A DNA stretch of 64,000 nucleotides from Erigeron canadensis (GCF_010389155.1 NC_057769.1:16182735-16246734); one strand, 5' to 3'; positions 41,622 through 52,875 are shown, counted from the stretch's first letter. A program made the numbers and translations. Notes: a model not told the origin generated them from the letters alone.

Positions 41622-43392
41622 ATGGCTCTCGCTCCTCGTCAGTTTGTGAAGAAGCACAATCTTGCACTGAACCTAGATCCAGATCAGCATAATTGCGAAC
41701 ATTTTCATGAAATGTTCAACTACATTGCTCGCTCGCGATTATCTTTCGCTTTTTGTGATTCGCCGAGACTGGTTAGGCAGTATATTGATTCTTTCTGGTC
41801 CACTGCTCATGAAGTCCTAGTTGCAGGACAGAGTTTTGTACGTGCTACTGTTGAAGGCACAACATTTGATTTCAATGCTGAATCGCTCCGTACTATTTTA
41901 CATCTAGGAGCAGAACCAGACGTAGAAGAAGAGGAAGATGTCGAGATCACTTACGAGTTCGAACTTCTTCTTCGCTGCTTTCAGAGAATGGGATTTGTTA
42001 GCCAGGTCAAACTTCCTTTTGACAAAAGTGGTTTTCAGGGAAGATGGAGGTATCTGGCGTATGCATTGCTCGTCTGTTTGAGCAATCGCAAGGCTGGCTT
42101 TGATCAACTATCTTCACAGATTGCATCGTAGATGGTTGCATTGGTATATAATCGCCCTTATCCTTTCTCCCGATACTTTTATCAGGAGTTTATTGATCAG
42201 ATTAAAGCGATTTCTTTTGTATCCACGCTTTGTGATGGCTATAGTTAGACATTTTTGTCCTGACTTTGTATATGACCAAGGTCCTCGCTACGTTCTTCAT
42301 GCTTGGCCTTCGCGTCTTTTTGCTGATCTTGAAGCCAATACGAGTAATGTGGCTGGTCTTCATGATCCACCACTTTTTGGTCACTTGATTAATCTAAACT
42401 ATCGATCTCGTCTTGAGAATGATATGTTTGTGGATGATGTTGATGCCGATTCTGATTCTGGTACTTCTGAAAGTTCGGTTGATGGTTCTGATGATGATTC
42501 ACGGGATGAGTATGATGGTTCGGATGATGGAAATGATGGAGATGATGTTGATAGTTCCGATGGTTCTGCTGCTACACATGAAACAGACACAAATGATTCT
42601 GCTGCTGCTGAACGTCGAACTAAGATGATTCACGATATCTCGGCTGTTTCTGAACGCGATCATTCACATCAGTCGTTTGATCAAGAGGGTGTTGTGTTTC
42701 ATAGAGAGCATAGAAGCAAGGCTTGTCACGCTGTTCCCGCTCTTTCCGATTCAGCTAACTCCATTCCTGCTGCTGAGATTGATCCTGATGTTGCGGCTCA
42801 GCATGATTCTGAATTGAGTGAGATCTTTGAAGATATGGAAGATCCGGTGAACAGAGCAAGTTCGGTTAGTCCGGTGAAGAGGCAAGGGAGTGTTGAACTT
42901 CAATATACCACAATTAAGCGTCGACGTGTTGTTGAAGCTTCTTCTGTAGCAATGCTTGATCCTCCAAGACCAACTGCTGCTGTTGCTCCTATTATTTCCC
43001 AAGCACCAGTTTTACGTCCTTTGGTGGCTCCTTCCTTATCTTACCGACTTCCTTCCGATTCGTCGCTTGGTCGTCGTGTTGATCTTTTGGAGACTAGAGT
43101 TCGCACTTTGGAGTCTGATCTCACTGATACTCGCGCCGCCTTAACTTTTTTGATCAACTGGGTCAAGAATCAAGGGGAGAAGTTCCTGAAGAGGTATGCA
43201 GATTGTCAGCGGTTCAACCAAGACGTCAGAATGACGATGATGATGCTGATAATGCTGGTGATAGGAAAGTTTCTCGCCCAGTTGAAGATAAAGGAAAGGG
43301 TGCAGAGATCGAGGGGGAGACAGGAGGTGATACTTCTGCTGGTGGTGCTTCTGGTACTGGTGCCGGTCCTTCTGGTGCTCCTCGTGATTCAG
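41622..43392 (+). pseudogene. TE-B accessory (env-like position) gene, main exon
   Basis: Homologous to TE-A 14808-16602. It starts at ATG 41622 after the acceptor TTTTGCAG. Blocks kept: RQYIDSFWSTAHE, ESLRTILHLG, FLLYPRFVMAIVRHFCP, the Asp/Ser acidic tract, and RRVDLLETRVRTLESDL. Breaks: an in-frame TAG at 42129-42131 where TE-A has Gln (IAS then MVALVYN); a deletion near 42205 that shifts frame; another 1-nt shift near 43180 before the acidic tail. Between these the protein identity to TE-A is high, so decay is recent. Confidence 0.72.
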
Positions 43393-43580
43393 GTTTCAAA
43401 TTTTGTCTATGATAAAGATTTTTAGATAGAATGTATAATTGATTGTGTGTAATAAGTTATGACATTTTGTGTAATGAAAATGTAATATATCTTATTTCAA
43501 TACAAGTACATTTCATCTTTATTATAATTGTCATGATTATTCTTTCTATTCTGGTTTTCATTTTGTGTAAATTTAAATAG
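43393..43580 (+). other. Probable intron 2 of TE-B accessory gene
   Basis: GATTCAG|GTTTCA at 43393 and TTTAAATAG|ATGATCC at 43580, 188 nt, AT-rich, with stops. Same splice sites as TE-A; removal keeps the acidic reading frame in phase. Confidence 0.55.
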
Positions 43581-44686
43581 ATGATCCAGATTATACAGAT
43601 TTATTCTTTGATGGTGATGAGCTCGAGGAAGGTGAATTTGTTCCTGAACCAAATCTAGACATATTCAAGAAGCCTTATATGTTTGATGAAGTATGGGACT
43701 CAATTCCTGAAGATCCATCGATTGAAGAGAGTAGAGTGTTGGATCAGAAGAGATTAGATGTTCGGGAAAGAATGCTTCAAGTTCCATTCAGCAACCAAAC
43801 TCAAAATCTACATTTTATTGTGTATGCTAAGAATGGTGACGTATTGATTCCATCTGATTATGAGATTAATGTGACAAGACCATTCAATCCAAATGATTTT
43901 CCAGTTCCTCTCAGAGATGATGATTCATTACATATGGTTGATCGACATGTTCCTGAGAAAAGAGTTAATGAATGGATAGTACATAGGGAAACATGGAAAC
44001 CAAATCTATATTGGACTCATATCTCAGACAAAGATGCTGCAAAGTACAAGACAATCATCTGGAGCTGGTTTTATGATGATGAACTGAAGTTATTTGTTCT
44101 TAAAAGACCAGAAGGTTGTCAGTACTTAGCGTGGTGTGAGAGACATTTCAGGAGTTTGTGTGAAGAAGATTTACATGAGCTTGGAAATAACTGGATTATC
44201 AATCCAAGCGATGATGGCTTAGCTGATGTTGTTGGTAAGAATCTGAGAAATGATTTCTGGTTGAGGAAGAACATGAAAGATTATGATAAACCACAGTTTA
44301 AGATTGAGCCAAGATCGAAGAAAAGAGTGGTCAAGCCAGATAAAACAGTTGAGTATGTTCAACATGATATTAAGTTTATGATCAAGGTCCCTGCCAAGAA
44401 ATGGGCACAAGATGTCTTGGACAAGATGGATAATTGGGAAATTGATCGAAATTCTGGTGAAGCCAAGATGTATGCAGATTCAAAAAAGAAGATTTTGTTG
44501 AGATGAGTTTATGATCCGATGCAGTTGGTGAACTTCTCAAGAAATGATCTGAGAAAGTTATATGATACAGAGTGCTCATTCTTGCCATTTTGGAAGCATG
44601 AAGAAAGTAGATATCGTAAGATACTTCAACTCTGCTTACATGAAGATATTCATGCAAATAGCAAAAGATTGTTGTTTGATGAATGA
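43581..44686 (+). pseudogene. TE-B accessory gene, last exon
   Basis: Counterpart of TE-A 13519-14610, with WDSIPEDPS, KRVNEWIVHRETWKPNLYW, YKTIIWSWFYDDELKLF, NWEIDRNSGEAKMYADS, FLPFWKHEESRYRKILQLCL. One in-frame TGA (44504-44506) sits where TE-A has Arg (LLR then VYDPMQL). It otherwise runs open to TGA at 44684. It retains the 14 bp that TE-A lost near 13775. Polypurine tract and LTR follow within 50 bp. Function unknown. Confidence 0.7.
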
Positions 44687-44725
44687 TCAGATTTTAAAGA
44701 CTAAAGAAATTGAAGGTGCTGCTGT

Positions 44726-44735
44726 CAAGGGGGAG
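44726..44735 (+). promoter_or_regulatory. TE-B polypurine tract
   Basis: CAAGGGGGAG two bases before the LTR TGTTGATG. Confidence 0.85.
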
Positions 44736-44737
44736 TT

Positions 44738-45378
44738 TGTTGATGCACGTTGATGTGACAACAGCAACTTAGATTTGATATGTCATTTAGATTAAGACAT
44801 TATGTTATTTTATGTCGTATCTATATATGTAATTGATAGATTATGGACTTTATGTTTTGGTAATGATCGATTACATGTTTTGGTGTTATATATATATGTT
44901 ATGTATGATGTTTGTTGTGTGTTATGCAAGAACAAACATAATATGTGTTAGGATTCCTTGTTGATGAAACACTAAGGAATATAACTAAGTCTTATATCTA
45001 ACGAAGATAAGGTATATCTTCGTTAGAGGCAAACGAAGATAAACTTCGTTTGGTACAAATGAAGATTAACTTCGTTACATGGGCTGGGCAGCTAAGTTCG
45101 TAAGAACAAAGCCCAGCAAGCCCAATTTGATCTGAAACATATATATACGAATAAATACCCTAAAATGAGTATCATATTCGACATACACGTACTCCAGACC
45201 TCTAAGTTCGTTCTATAGCTTATAGAAACGAATATAGCATCATACGGCTGATTATCTACTTAATAATTAAGCGATATACACGTTAACTAATCAAACTAGT
45301 TATCTCGTGAGGATTCCGCACTCACGACATAATAATAGAAGATCTCGAGAGTGATCTGTAGCTATCGAGGGACTCACA
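44738..45378 (+). repeat. TE-B 3' LTR (TE-A type)
   Basis: 641 bp from TGTTGATGCACG to GGACTCACA, the reverse complement of 12828-13467 with scattered differences. Confidence 0.9.
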
Positions 45379-45384
45379 CTAACA

Positions 45385-45400
45385 AATTCCCCCTATTTGT
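45385..45400 (-). promoter_or_regulatory. TE-D polypurine tract
   Basis: Minus strand ACAAATAGGGGGAATT, next to the last base of the TE-D 3' LTR at 45384. It confirms that TE-B sits inside that LTR. Confidence 0.85.
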
Positions 45401-45675
45401 TTAGAAATTATGCAAGGATTTTCAAGCTTTTATCTATACAAGTTTGTGCTTGAAGAATCCTTGAAAAATTTGACTAAGTCTAATTTAAATTTCTGGAGAG
45501 CCACTTTATAGATCATCAGTGTTCCCAGTTTGTACATTTTAATTTCTAGACTTAATCTGGATAAGTACTTGTAAAAAAAATAGGAATTGCAACTTATATT
45601 TACAGACATCAACTGGAGGAAAGTTACAATTTTATCAACATTAAAATGAATACAAGTACAATATTAGAGTCAGAC
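45401..45675. other. TE-D 3' untranslated region
   Basis: AT-rich, no ORF or repeat recognised, between the accessory ORF stop and the polypurine tract. Confidence 0.6.
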
Positions 45676-47181
45676 CTATTTCTTTTCAGCATGCCTAGCT
45701 GGCTCTTCAGTGGCCTTCCTCTTTACACCTGGAGATGAAGACGAAGTAAGAGAAGTCCTTAAGCTTAGCTCCATCTCTATCAACTCCTTCCTCATCCATT
45801 CCTTGCCAATCCTCTTCATAAAGTATTTCACATCCTGGGAGACATCTTTACCCCTGAATGAAAGCCCAATCTCTCTTAACTCTAACCACCCAAAAGCCCT
45901 GACAGAGGTGTCCTTTCTTTCATCAGTAAAGTTTCCTTCTCTGAAGAGTTTGACATGGAACTTAGAGAAGTTATCATGATTTGATGCCAGATGGATCTCA
46001 GCACCCATTATTGATCGGACATCAGCTCTAAATTGTGACAAATGTTCATACTTTTCCTTTGTCTGAGCCCTTTTCACCATTTCATCCACTTCCCTTAACA
46101 CCTTTCTCTGTTCAGCAACTTGTTGAAATTTTTCTTTATTAATTCTTTCAGTTGTGTTCAAGGGAATGAAGGTACTGAGATCTGCATCTCTGGCAGCTTT
46201 GGTTTTCTTGACTGCTGCCTTGGGCAACCCCTTGACTTTCTTCCTATATTCATGCTCCAGAGCAGTTGCATTACTCCTTACTTGTTGCTGGAGATTTTTC
46301 AATTCTTCTCTTCTCTGGGGAATAAGATCCAGTATGCTCACCCCATAAATTTCAGAATCATATACTTGTTCATCCTGAGCATACATGGATCGAATATAGA
46401 CATCATCCAAGGCATCCAGACACTTCTTCAGCCTGGGATCATCCTTCATCTTCTTGTAAACTTCAATTTGTACGCCCAACCTACCAGCGTTGTAAGAATC
46501 CAAAGTCCCATGCCTGGCCATATCCAACTTGTGAGCAATCAAGTCATCTTTTAAGTTTTTCTTGAAGATTTCGATTAAGATGCACTCTTGCTCCAGTCCC
46601 TTTGCCTTGGCCTCATCAGCAGATACATACTCCTCTGCCTCATTTGTTAGTTCCCCAGATACCACTTTCTTGCTTTTGAGACTTTTCATTGTTGTAGTGA
46701 TATTTGGGAACTCTTCAAAAACTGGCTCACTGGCATCAGTACCAGCAGCCTCTTCCTCAACTTGTCCACTGGCTTCAGTACCAGTGACATCTTCACCAAT
46801 CACCTTCTTCCAAACCTCTATCTTCTTCCTGAGATCAACCTTGTCAGTTCCAGAACCAGAACCTTCCCCCTTGGAAGCATCTCCAGACTGAAGATGATTC
46901 CACACCTGATCCAGTGTATGTTTGTCAGAAGAGTCAAATGTACGACTAGACACTAGAGCAATGTTGTTTACAGTTTTCCTCAACTGCATCACTTCCTTTT
47001 TGATTATCTCAAGATCCCGAGGAAAGTGGCGAGGCAACTGGGCATCAATCATCTTCAAAACTTCAGGCAGCAACCCATCTCGGAGATTTCTAAGGAGAGT
47101 TTCAAACACCTCCTCAGTGATTTCTTTCAACATGTTTCCCCTGAACTTCCTAACAACTTCATCACTGAGGGTGCTGACCAC
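45676..47181 (-). CDS. TE-D accessory ORF, coiled-coil C-terminal part
   Basis: 501 codons, Lys/Glu/Leu-rich and mostly helical in character (EILKNLQQQ-like heptads, DEMVKRAQTKEKYEHL), ending with a basic, Ser-rich tail. By position after pol, coiled-coil nature and lack of membrane segments it corresponds to the second half of the TE1 accessory protein. The N-terminal FW...SLR domain is missing in TE-D. The frame is shifted near 47200 relative to the piece upstream. Function unknown. Confidence 0.5.
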   Translation of the reverse strand: MVSTLSDEVVRKFRGNMLKEITEEVFETLLRNLRDGLLPEVLKMIDAQLPRHFPRDLEIIKKEVMQLRKTVNNIALVSSRTFDSSDKHTLDQVWNHLQSGDASKGEGSGSGTDKVDLRKKIEVWKKVIGEDVTGTEASGQVEEEAAGTDASEPVFEEFPNITTTMKSLKSKKVVSGELTNEAEEYVSADEAKAKGLEQECILIEIFKKNLKDDLIAHKLDMARHGTLDSYNAGRLGVQIEVYKKMKDDPRLKKCLDALDDVYIRSMYAQDEQVYDSEIYGVSILDLIPQRREELKNLQQQVRSNATALEHEYRKKVKGLPKAAVKKTKAARDADLSTFIPLNTTERINKEKFQQVAEQRKVLREVDEMVKRAQTKEKYEHLSQFRADVRSIMGAEIHLASNHDNFSKFHVKLFREGNFTDERKDTSVRAFGWLELREIGLSFRGKDVSQDVKYFMKRIGKEWMRKELIEMELSLRTSLTSSSSPGVKRKATEEPARHAEKK

Positions 47182-47199
47182 TGAGTTTTTCTCCAGGGT

Positions 47200-47560
47200 T
47201 GGCCTGCTCTCAGAGAGCTTATTCTGGTGGTCAGATTCTGAACATCACCAGTTAGACTTGCCAGAGGTTGAGCAGCTTCAGTTTGAATGGCAGTCTGAAC
47301 ACTTCTTACCACATCCTCCTTGATACCCTGGACTGCAACTTGTATTGATTCAGAATTTCTATTGGTAGCCATGACAAGTTCATCCAGCTTCTCAAAGACT
47401 ATCTTCTCATTACCAGCAAAAACGTTCATTTCTGACTTAAAATTATTGGAAATTATAGATTTGAAGTCAGGAATAACTTGAGAAGAAGCCTAAAGTGATC
47501 TCTCCAAGTCCGCCACCTTATCAAAAAGGCCTTGGACTTCGGTTGAAGAAATGATTTGAC
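47200..47560 (-). pseudogene. TE-D accessory ORF, upstream remnant
   Basis: A frame with MNVFAGNEKIVFEKLDELV and VQGIKEDVVRSVQTAIQ (probable coiled coil) runs into 47181 by a frameshift. It extends upstream through an in-frame TAG near 47490 to about 47560, where coding character ends. The 5' half of the gene is lost. Confidence 0.5.
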
Positions 47561-48068
47561 ACACACAGACTCATTTTAATGCATCTGGAGGTTGACTGAA
47601 CACTCCAGTTTCACTGGTGGATTAGTCCAGTAGAACATGCATTAATGGTACACTGGAGGGACACTCCAGTAAGTTTCCAGATTGACCATTCTGGTAATCC
47701 TCAAACACGCACGTCAACTAATATAAACAAATGAGAGGGACACATTTACAAAGCAACAAAAGTTACTTCAAACATGCACATCAACTTATCCAGTATTAAT
47801 GAGAGGGACACATTTACAAGGTACTAGAAACATTTTTCAGAAAAATTTGTCCAGTGAGAAAATAAATTAATAAATTCCCCCTTAAACTTAGATATTTATA
47901 TAAACAAAATGTGGTCTGAGTCTTTCCCCCTGGAATGGTGATCCATAAATCCATCAGTGCAAAGATAGTATCACAAAGGCGTTCGATAGCTTTACTGGTA
48001 TAGATTTATAAATCTGGAATCAAAGAACCCTGCTAGTGTCACAAAGGCGTTCATAACAAGGTTCCAGA
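47561..48068. other. TE-D spacer after pol
   Basis: Non-coding, with CCAGT/ACTGG words and two similar blocks CATTTACAA...GAGAGGGACAC near 47735 and 47800. No gene seen. Confidence 0.55.
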
Positions 48069-49313
48069 TTAAGGGTTCAACATTCCCAACTCACTGACAA
48101 GATTTTGAAAAGTTTTCTCATCCAAAGGTTTTGTAAAAATGTCAGCAAGTTGTTTATCAGTGGGAATAAAGTGGATCTCAACATCATTCTTCATTACATG
48201 ATCGCGAATAAAATGATACCTGACGTCAATGTGTTTCGTCTTGGAATACATGACTGGATTGTTTGAGATAGCAATGGCACTGGTATTGTCACAAAAGATA
48301 GGAGTCTTTGAATACTTAATACCATAATCAAGCAACTGGTGCTTCATCCAGAGTATTTGAGCACAACAACTGGTTGCAGACACGTATTCCGCTTCAGCAG
48401 TGGATAAAGAGACTGAAGTTTGCTTCTTACTGGTCCAGCTCACCAGTTTGCCACCAAGGAAATGACATCCACCAGTAGTGGATTTCCTGTCTATCTTACA
48501 ACCTGCATGATATGAATCTGAATAACCCATTAGATCTAAGCCTGAGCCTTTGGGATACCAAAGACCCAAACTGGGAGTACCCTTAAGGTACTTCAAAATG
48601 CGCTTTACAGCCGCCAGATGAGATTCTTTTGGGTTAGACTGATATCTGGCACAAAGACATGTTGCAAACATTATATCTGGTCTACTGGCAGTTAAATACA
48701 TTAGTGAACCAATCATGCCTCTATAGACAGTGGTGTTCACTGGCTTCCCATCAGGGTCTGAATCTATTGTTAAAGGTGCAGAAATAGGAGTTGATTTTGA
48801 GGGTGAAGAATTCATATTGAATTTTCTTAAAATATCTCTAACATATTTTTCTTGATTAATAAAAATACCATCACTGGTTTGTTTAATCTGGAGTCCAAGA
48901 AAAAATGTTAATTCACCCATTAAACTCATTTCAAATTTTGAAGACATGATTTTTGAAAATTTCTTGCACAAAGATTCATCAGTAGAACCAAAAATAATAT
49001 CATCAACATAAACTTGTACCAACAGAAGATTACCTCTTTCACGAAGAATAAATAAAGTATTGTCAATTGCACCTCTTTTGAAACCATTTTCTGATAAGTG
49101 TTTGGTCAGAGTATCATACCAGGCTCGAGGGGCTTGTCTGAGGCCATACAGTGCCTTGTCCAGACGATATACCCAATGTGGATGCTTTTCATCAATGAAG
49201 CCTGGAGGTTGCTTGACAAACACTTCTTCTTCTAATTCTCCATTCAAAAATGCACTTTTTACATCCATCTGGTAGACCTTGAACTTATGATGGGCGACAA
49301 AGGCTAAAAACAT
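48069..49313 (-). CDS. TE-D reverse transcriptase and RNase H
   Basis: Intact 414-codon frame: [23 protein letters not shown], catalytic [10 protein letters not shown] at about residue 101, [24 protein letters not shown], then RNase H (STTGGCHFLGG, SWTSKKQ, STAEAEYVS, DNTSAIAI, TKHIDVRYHFIRDH, LADIFTKPLDE). The RNase H entry reads YSDSYHAGC where relatives have a second acidic residue, a possible weak spot. The true frame starts upstream in 49304-50374; a frameshift near 49310 separates them. Confidence 0.9.
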   Translation of the reverse strand: MFLAFVAHHKFKVYQMDVKSAFLNGELEEEVFVKQPPGFIDEKHPHWVYRLDKALYGLRQAPRAWYDTLTKHLSENGFKRGAIDNTLFILRERGNLLLVQVYVDDIIFGSTDESLCKKFSKIMSSKFEMSLMGELTFFLGLQIKQTSDGIFINQEKYVRDILRKFNMNSSPSKSTPISAPLTIDSDPDGKPVNTTVYRGMIGSLMYLTASRPDIMFATCLCARYQSNPKESHLAAVKRILKYLKGTPSLGLWYPKGSGLDLMGYSDSYHAGCKIDRKSTTGGCHFLGGKLVSWTSKKQTSVSLSTAEAEYVSATSCCAQILWMKHQLLDYGIKYSKTPIFCDNTSAIAISNNPVMYSKTKHIDVRYHFIRDHVMKNDVEIHFIPTDKQLADIFTKPLDEKTFQNLVSELGMLNP

Positions 49314-50374
49314 TCTGATGGCTTCAAACCTGCTACTGGTGCAAATGATTCTTCAAAGTCAAGGTCTGTCTGGACGTATCCTTGTGCCACCAATCTGGCC
49401 TTATTTCTGACCACATGACCATCTTCGTCAACTTTATTCCTGAAGACCCATCTGGTTCCAATTGGTTCTTTCTTGCCAACTGGAGGGGGAACCAGATTCC
49501 AAACTTTATTTCGTTCGAACTGGTGAAGCTCTTCTTGCATAGCTATCACCCAGCTTGGGTCATTCATTTCCTCATCAATCTTCTTTGGTTCCATCAGTGA
49601 TAAGAAGCTGACATACAGCCATTGTTCACTAGAGGCACTTCTGGTCTGAACCCCTCTACTAGAGTCACTGATAATCTGGTTGATTGGGTGAGCTTTTATC
49701 CACTTAGAGTATTGACCAGGATTGTTTCTTACAACAATATCAGTGCAAGAATTCAATTGATTTTCTAGAGTAGGATCTTGCCAGACAACTTCAGCATCTT
49801 CATCAGAATCTGTAAGATCATGATTTGCATCATGAAATTCTTCATTTAAAGGCATTTCTTGGATAACTGGCTCAAAATCAATTGAATCTGATACTGGAGG
49901 AGTAGTACGAACATCTGATCCAATAACAAGTTCAGAGGGTAGTTTGAAACTTATTGAAGGATAAAATGAAGTATTACTGGAAGGTTTTTCAAATTGCACT
50001 GGTTCCAAGTCAGGATGACTGGAAGCATCTTCAGATGAATCTTTATTGAAGTTGATAGGATCAGATTCACCAAAGATAATTGGACTTTCTGAGGGAGAAT
50101 TAAGGGTTGGCCTTTTATTGATTGCTTCATTTGACTCATCAAATGTGACATGTATTGACTCCTGGACCTTTTCCAGTCTCTTGTTGTAGACTCTGAAGGC
50201 TTTGCGAATGGCTGAATATCCTAAGAAGTATCCCTCATCAGCTTTGGCATCAAATTTGCCTAACTGACTAGAGTCGTTCAGGATATATACTGGACATCCA
50301 AAAACGTGAAAATAACCAATATTTGGTTTTCTATTTCTCAATATTTCATAGGATGTCTTCTTGTGTCTCTTCAC
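49304..50374 (-). pseudogene. TE-D integrase tail, linker and RT start
   Basis: Begins KKTSYEILRNRKPN, with FGCPVYILND, GYFLGYSAIRKAFRVYN and HVTFDESN. An acidic/Ser-rich linker follows, then SWVIAMQEELHQFERNKVW, GTRWVFRNKVDEDG and ESFAPVAG, where the frame slips out before the rest of RT. Confidence 0.85.
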
Positions 50375-50422
50375 GTATACTGAGCGATTTTGAGTATGAG
50401 AAGCGGTTGCAATTGCTTCAGC

Positions 50423-50947
50423 TCAGTACATTTTAGGAGGACCAGATTCAGCAAGCATACTCCTGGCAGCTTCTATCAGCGTTCTGTTCTTTCTTTCTAC
50501 AACTCCATTCTGTTCTAGTGTATGTGCTGATGAGAAATTCTGGGAGATGCCAGTGTCAGTGCAGAATTTCTCCAGAGTTGCATTCTGGAATTCTGTTCCA
50601 TTATCACTTCTTAACTGACACATTTTTCGCTTGTATTTAAGTTCAACTTGTTTGATAAGAGCGATGATTTCAGCAGCAGTTTCATTCTTTGATCTAAGAA
50701 ATATTACCCAACAATATCTGGAGTATTTATCAACAACTACCAGGGTATATTTCTTACCAGCACTAGTCTGAACATTCACAGGACCAAAGAGGTCCATATG
50801 AAGCATATGAAGAGGTTCAGATATGCTAAAATTCTGTTTTGTCTTGAAACTGGTGCGTTTCTGCTTCCCCATCTCACATCCTGGACACGGCCTTTCCTTT
50901 TTGAAGGAGACAGAAGGTATCCCATCTACAAGTTGTTTTCTGGACAA
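50423..50947 (-). pseudogene. TE-D integrase core
   Basis: CPGCEMGKQKRTSF (zinc Cys pair), LLHMDLFGP, LRSDNGTEF and EQNGVVERKNRTLIEAA give a complete D-D-E set. It ends at TGA (50423-50425) where relatives have Trp (MYWAEA). The same frame goes on to 49304-50374. Confidence 0.87.
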
Positions 50948-51419
50948 TGTTGATATTTTTGAAATTTAGATGAGACAACCTTTTGTGCGATAACCAGTTT
51001 GTGTCTTCATCAGCCTTGGTATAGAAACACTGCTCTGAAGGAGAGCTTTCCATATCCATTATGTACACATTCCCTTTTCTAGGAGCAATCAATACTACCT
51101 TCCAATCCTTATTAAATACGATGCCTTGAGAGATGTTGAATAACACCTGGTAGCCATCATCACACAACTGGCTCACACTTATGAGATTATACTTCAACCC
51201 ATTTACATAAGCCACTCGTCTGAAGTTGACTTGACCATTGTTCAGAACACCATATCCCTCAGTCTTTCCAGAACCATCATTTCCAAAAGTAATGGAGGGT
51301 CCGTTTGAAACTTCGAACTCCTCTAGCAGGGTCTTACATCCAGTCATTGTCCTGCGAGCAGTGCTATCAAGATACCAAATATATTTCTTTCGATCGCCCT
51401 TTTTAATGACAATGTCCAC
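50874..51419 (-). pseudogene. TE-D protease and pre-integrase region
   Basis: The retropepsin site reads WYLDSTARRTMTG; relatives have WYLDSGCSRHMTG. The catalytic Asp-Ser remains but the following Gly and Cys/His are changed, so protease is probably dead. GYGVLNNGQVNFRRVAYV, LISVSQLCDDGYQV and SHKRLSHLNFKNI follow. It leaves frame near 50945. The frame is joined upstream to gag through a TGA at 51420. Confidence 0.85.
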
Positions 51420-51977
51420 TCATCTTCCAGATGTCACATCTTCTTTCACCAAATGCTCTTCATCAACTAGAGCCATGTAACAACAATCTCTTTCCTCTTC
51501 ATCATCAACTGATGAGTCATCAGAGGGAACCCATTCTTCTTTTGCCACCATGCATTTATTATTATCTTTTTCTGCAGACATTAGAGAAATTTGAGCCTTA
51601 AGCTTTTTGTATTTTAATCTGTAGCTATCATCAGGCTTGTTATAAGAAGGTGATTGACCAGATTGTGAGACAAACTGATTGGACTTGCACTCTTTCATGA
51701 AATGACCTTTTCTGCCACACTTAAAGCATGTCAAATTGGTCTTATCAGTGGAAGAACTGGGTGCATTGTGTCCAGTGGGTCTGTTAGCTCTGGCTTTGAA
51801 ACGGTTAAACCTTTTTGCCATCATAGCCATTAGATCATCACTGTCAGTTTCATCATAATCTGGAGAGATATTATTCATGACTCCGGAATCCATTAATTCA
51901 GACATCATCTTCTTCATAGAAAATACATTCTCGGAAGACATTAATGCTGCACATGGTGGTTCAGTATGACTAACCAC
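51420..51977 (-). pseudogene. TE-D gag C-terminal part (nucleocapsid)
   Basis: Same frame as the gag N-terminal ORF after TAG and TAA (52014-52031). Contains zinc knuckle CFKCGRKGHFMKEC and an acidic tail (DDSSVDDEEERDCCYMAL), ending in TGA at 51420 just where relatives have Trp-Val. Confidence 0.85.
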
Positions 51978-52028
51978 TGGGGAACTACTGGAAGCATGAT
52001 TAATAGCATCTTTTTATGCCTCAATTCT

Positions 52029-52823
52029 CTAGGCTTGATTCTCTTCAGTGAATCTGAAGGCTCCATACAAAGATGACAGAGTATGGGAATGCAAGGTTTT
52101 ACCTTGTCTCAAGACCACGATCATATGAGACCATTTTGAAGGAAGAATATCACAAAATTTTTCAAGAAGTATGTCCTTGTCCTTCTCTACCCCAAGCCCT
52201 CTTAACTGGTTTATGATAGACATAAATCTGGTGTAGGTACCAGTTAATGATTCATTGGGTAGGGCAAAAAATGACTCGTACTTCTTATTTAAAGCCACTT
52301 TCCTGGTAACAATAGTATCATCACCACCTTCATACTGGTTCACTAGTTCATCCCACATGCTTTTGGCACTGGGATAAAGCACTAGTGTAGGAATTAGAGC
52401 TTTAGGAACGGCCCCGAGGATCATGACTTTTAAAGTAGTGTCAATATTGACAAGTCTCCTTTCCTCTTCAGACCAATGTTCCTCTCTATTTTCCCTCCCA
52501 GATCTTGCTCCAGTTGGATCAAAAAGTGGATTGAGAGGACTTCTAGGAATATAGGGTCCTTCATTTAAAATTTTAAGCATATTCCTCTCAATACCAGTAA
52601 CATGTAATAACATCCTAGCCTTCCACGTGCCAAATTCATCACCATTCCCACTGAATTTGGGAACAGGAGTATTCGAATAGTGCACATGCACGTGTGGAGA
52701 AGCAGGAATAGGGGGTGGTGGTGGTGGATTATTGTTAGCATGGTCATTGGTTTGTTCAAATTCATTTATGGGTGGAGGTCCAGCATTTAAAGGGTTTCCT
52801 TGTGTATTCTCTGGGTTGGCCAT
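52029..52823 (-). pseudogene. TE-D gag N-terminal part (capsid)
   Basis: Starts at ATG 52823, 38 nt from the PBS. Asn/Pro-rich N-terminus with a run of six Pro, then FGTWKARMLLHVTG, LNEGPYIPR, WSEEERRLVNID, MWDELVNQYEGG and TYTRFMSIINQLRGLG, closely similar to TE1 gag. It ends at TAG with coding continuing in frame. Confidence 0.87.
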
Positions 52824-52861
52824 CGAGAGAATGCAGATCTAGGCAAGTATGTTAGCCTTCT

Positions 52862-52873
52862 GCTCTGATACCA
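52862..52873 (-). promoter_or_regulatory. TE-D primer-binding site
   Basis: Plus GCTCTGATACCA, two bases from the LTR; tRNA-iMet type. Confidence 0.9.
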
Positions 52874-52875
52874 AT

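Larger units (their letters stand above)
38406..45378 (+). mobile_element. TE-B: gag-pol-less Sirevirus-like element, plus strand, non-identical LTRs
   Basis: Inserted in the TE-D 3' LTR with duplication CTAAC (38401-38405, 45379-45383). The left end is a C-type LTR with PBS; the right end is a TE-A-type LTR with polypurine tract. The interior has a TTCGT-rich leader, about 600 bp of unrecognised DNA, a foreign LTR fragment, and the accessory gene homologous to TE-A. No gag, protease, integrase or RT remains. It can only have moved using another element's proteins. Confidence 0.75.
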
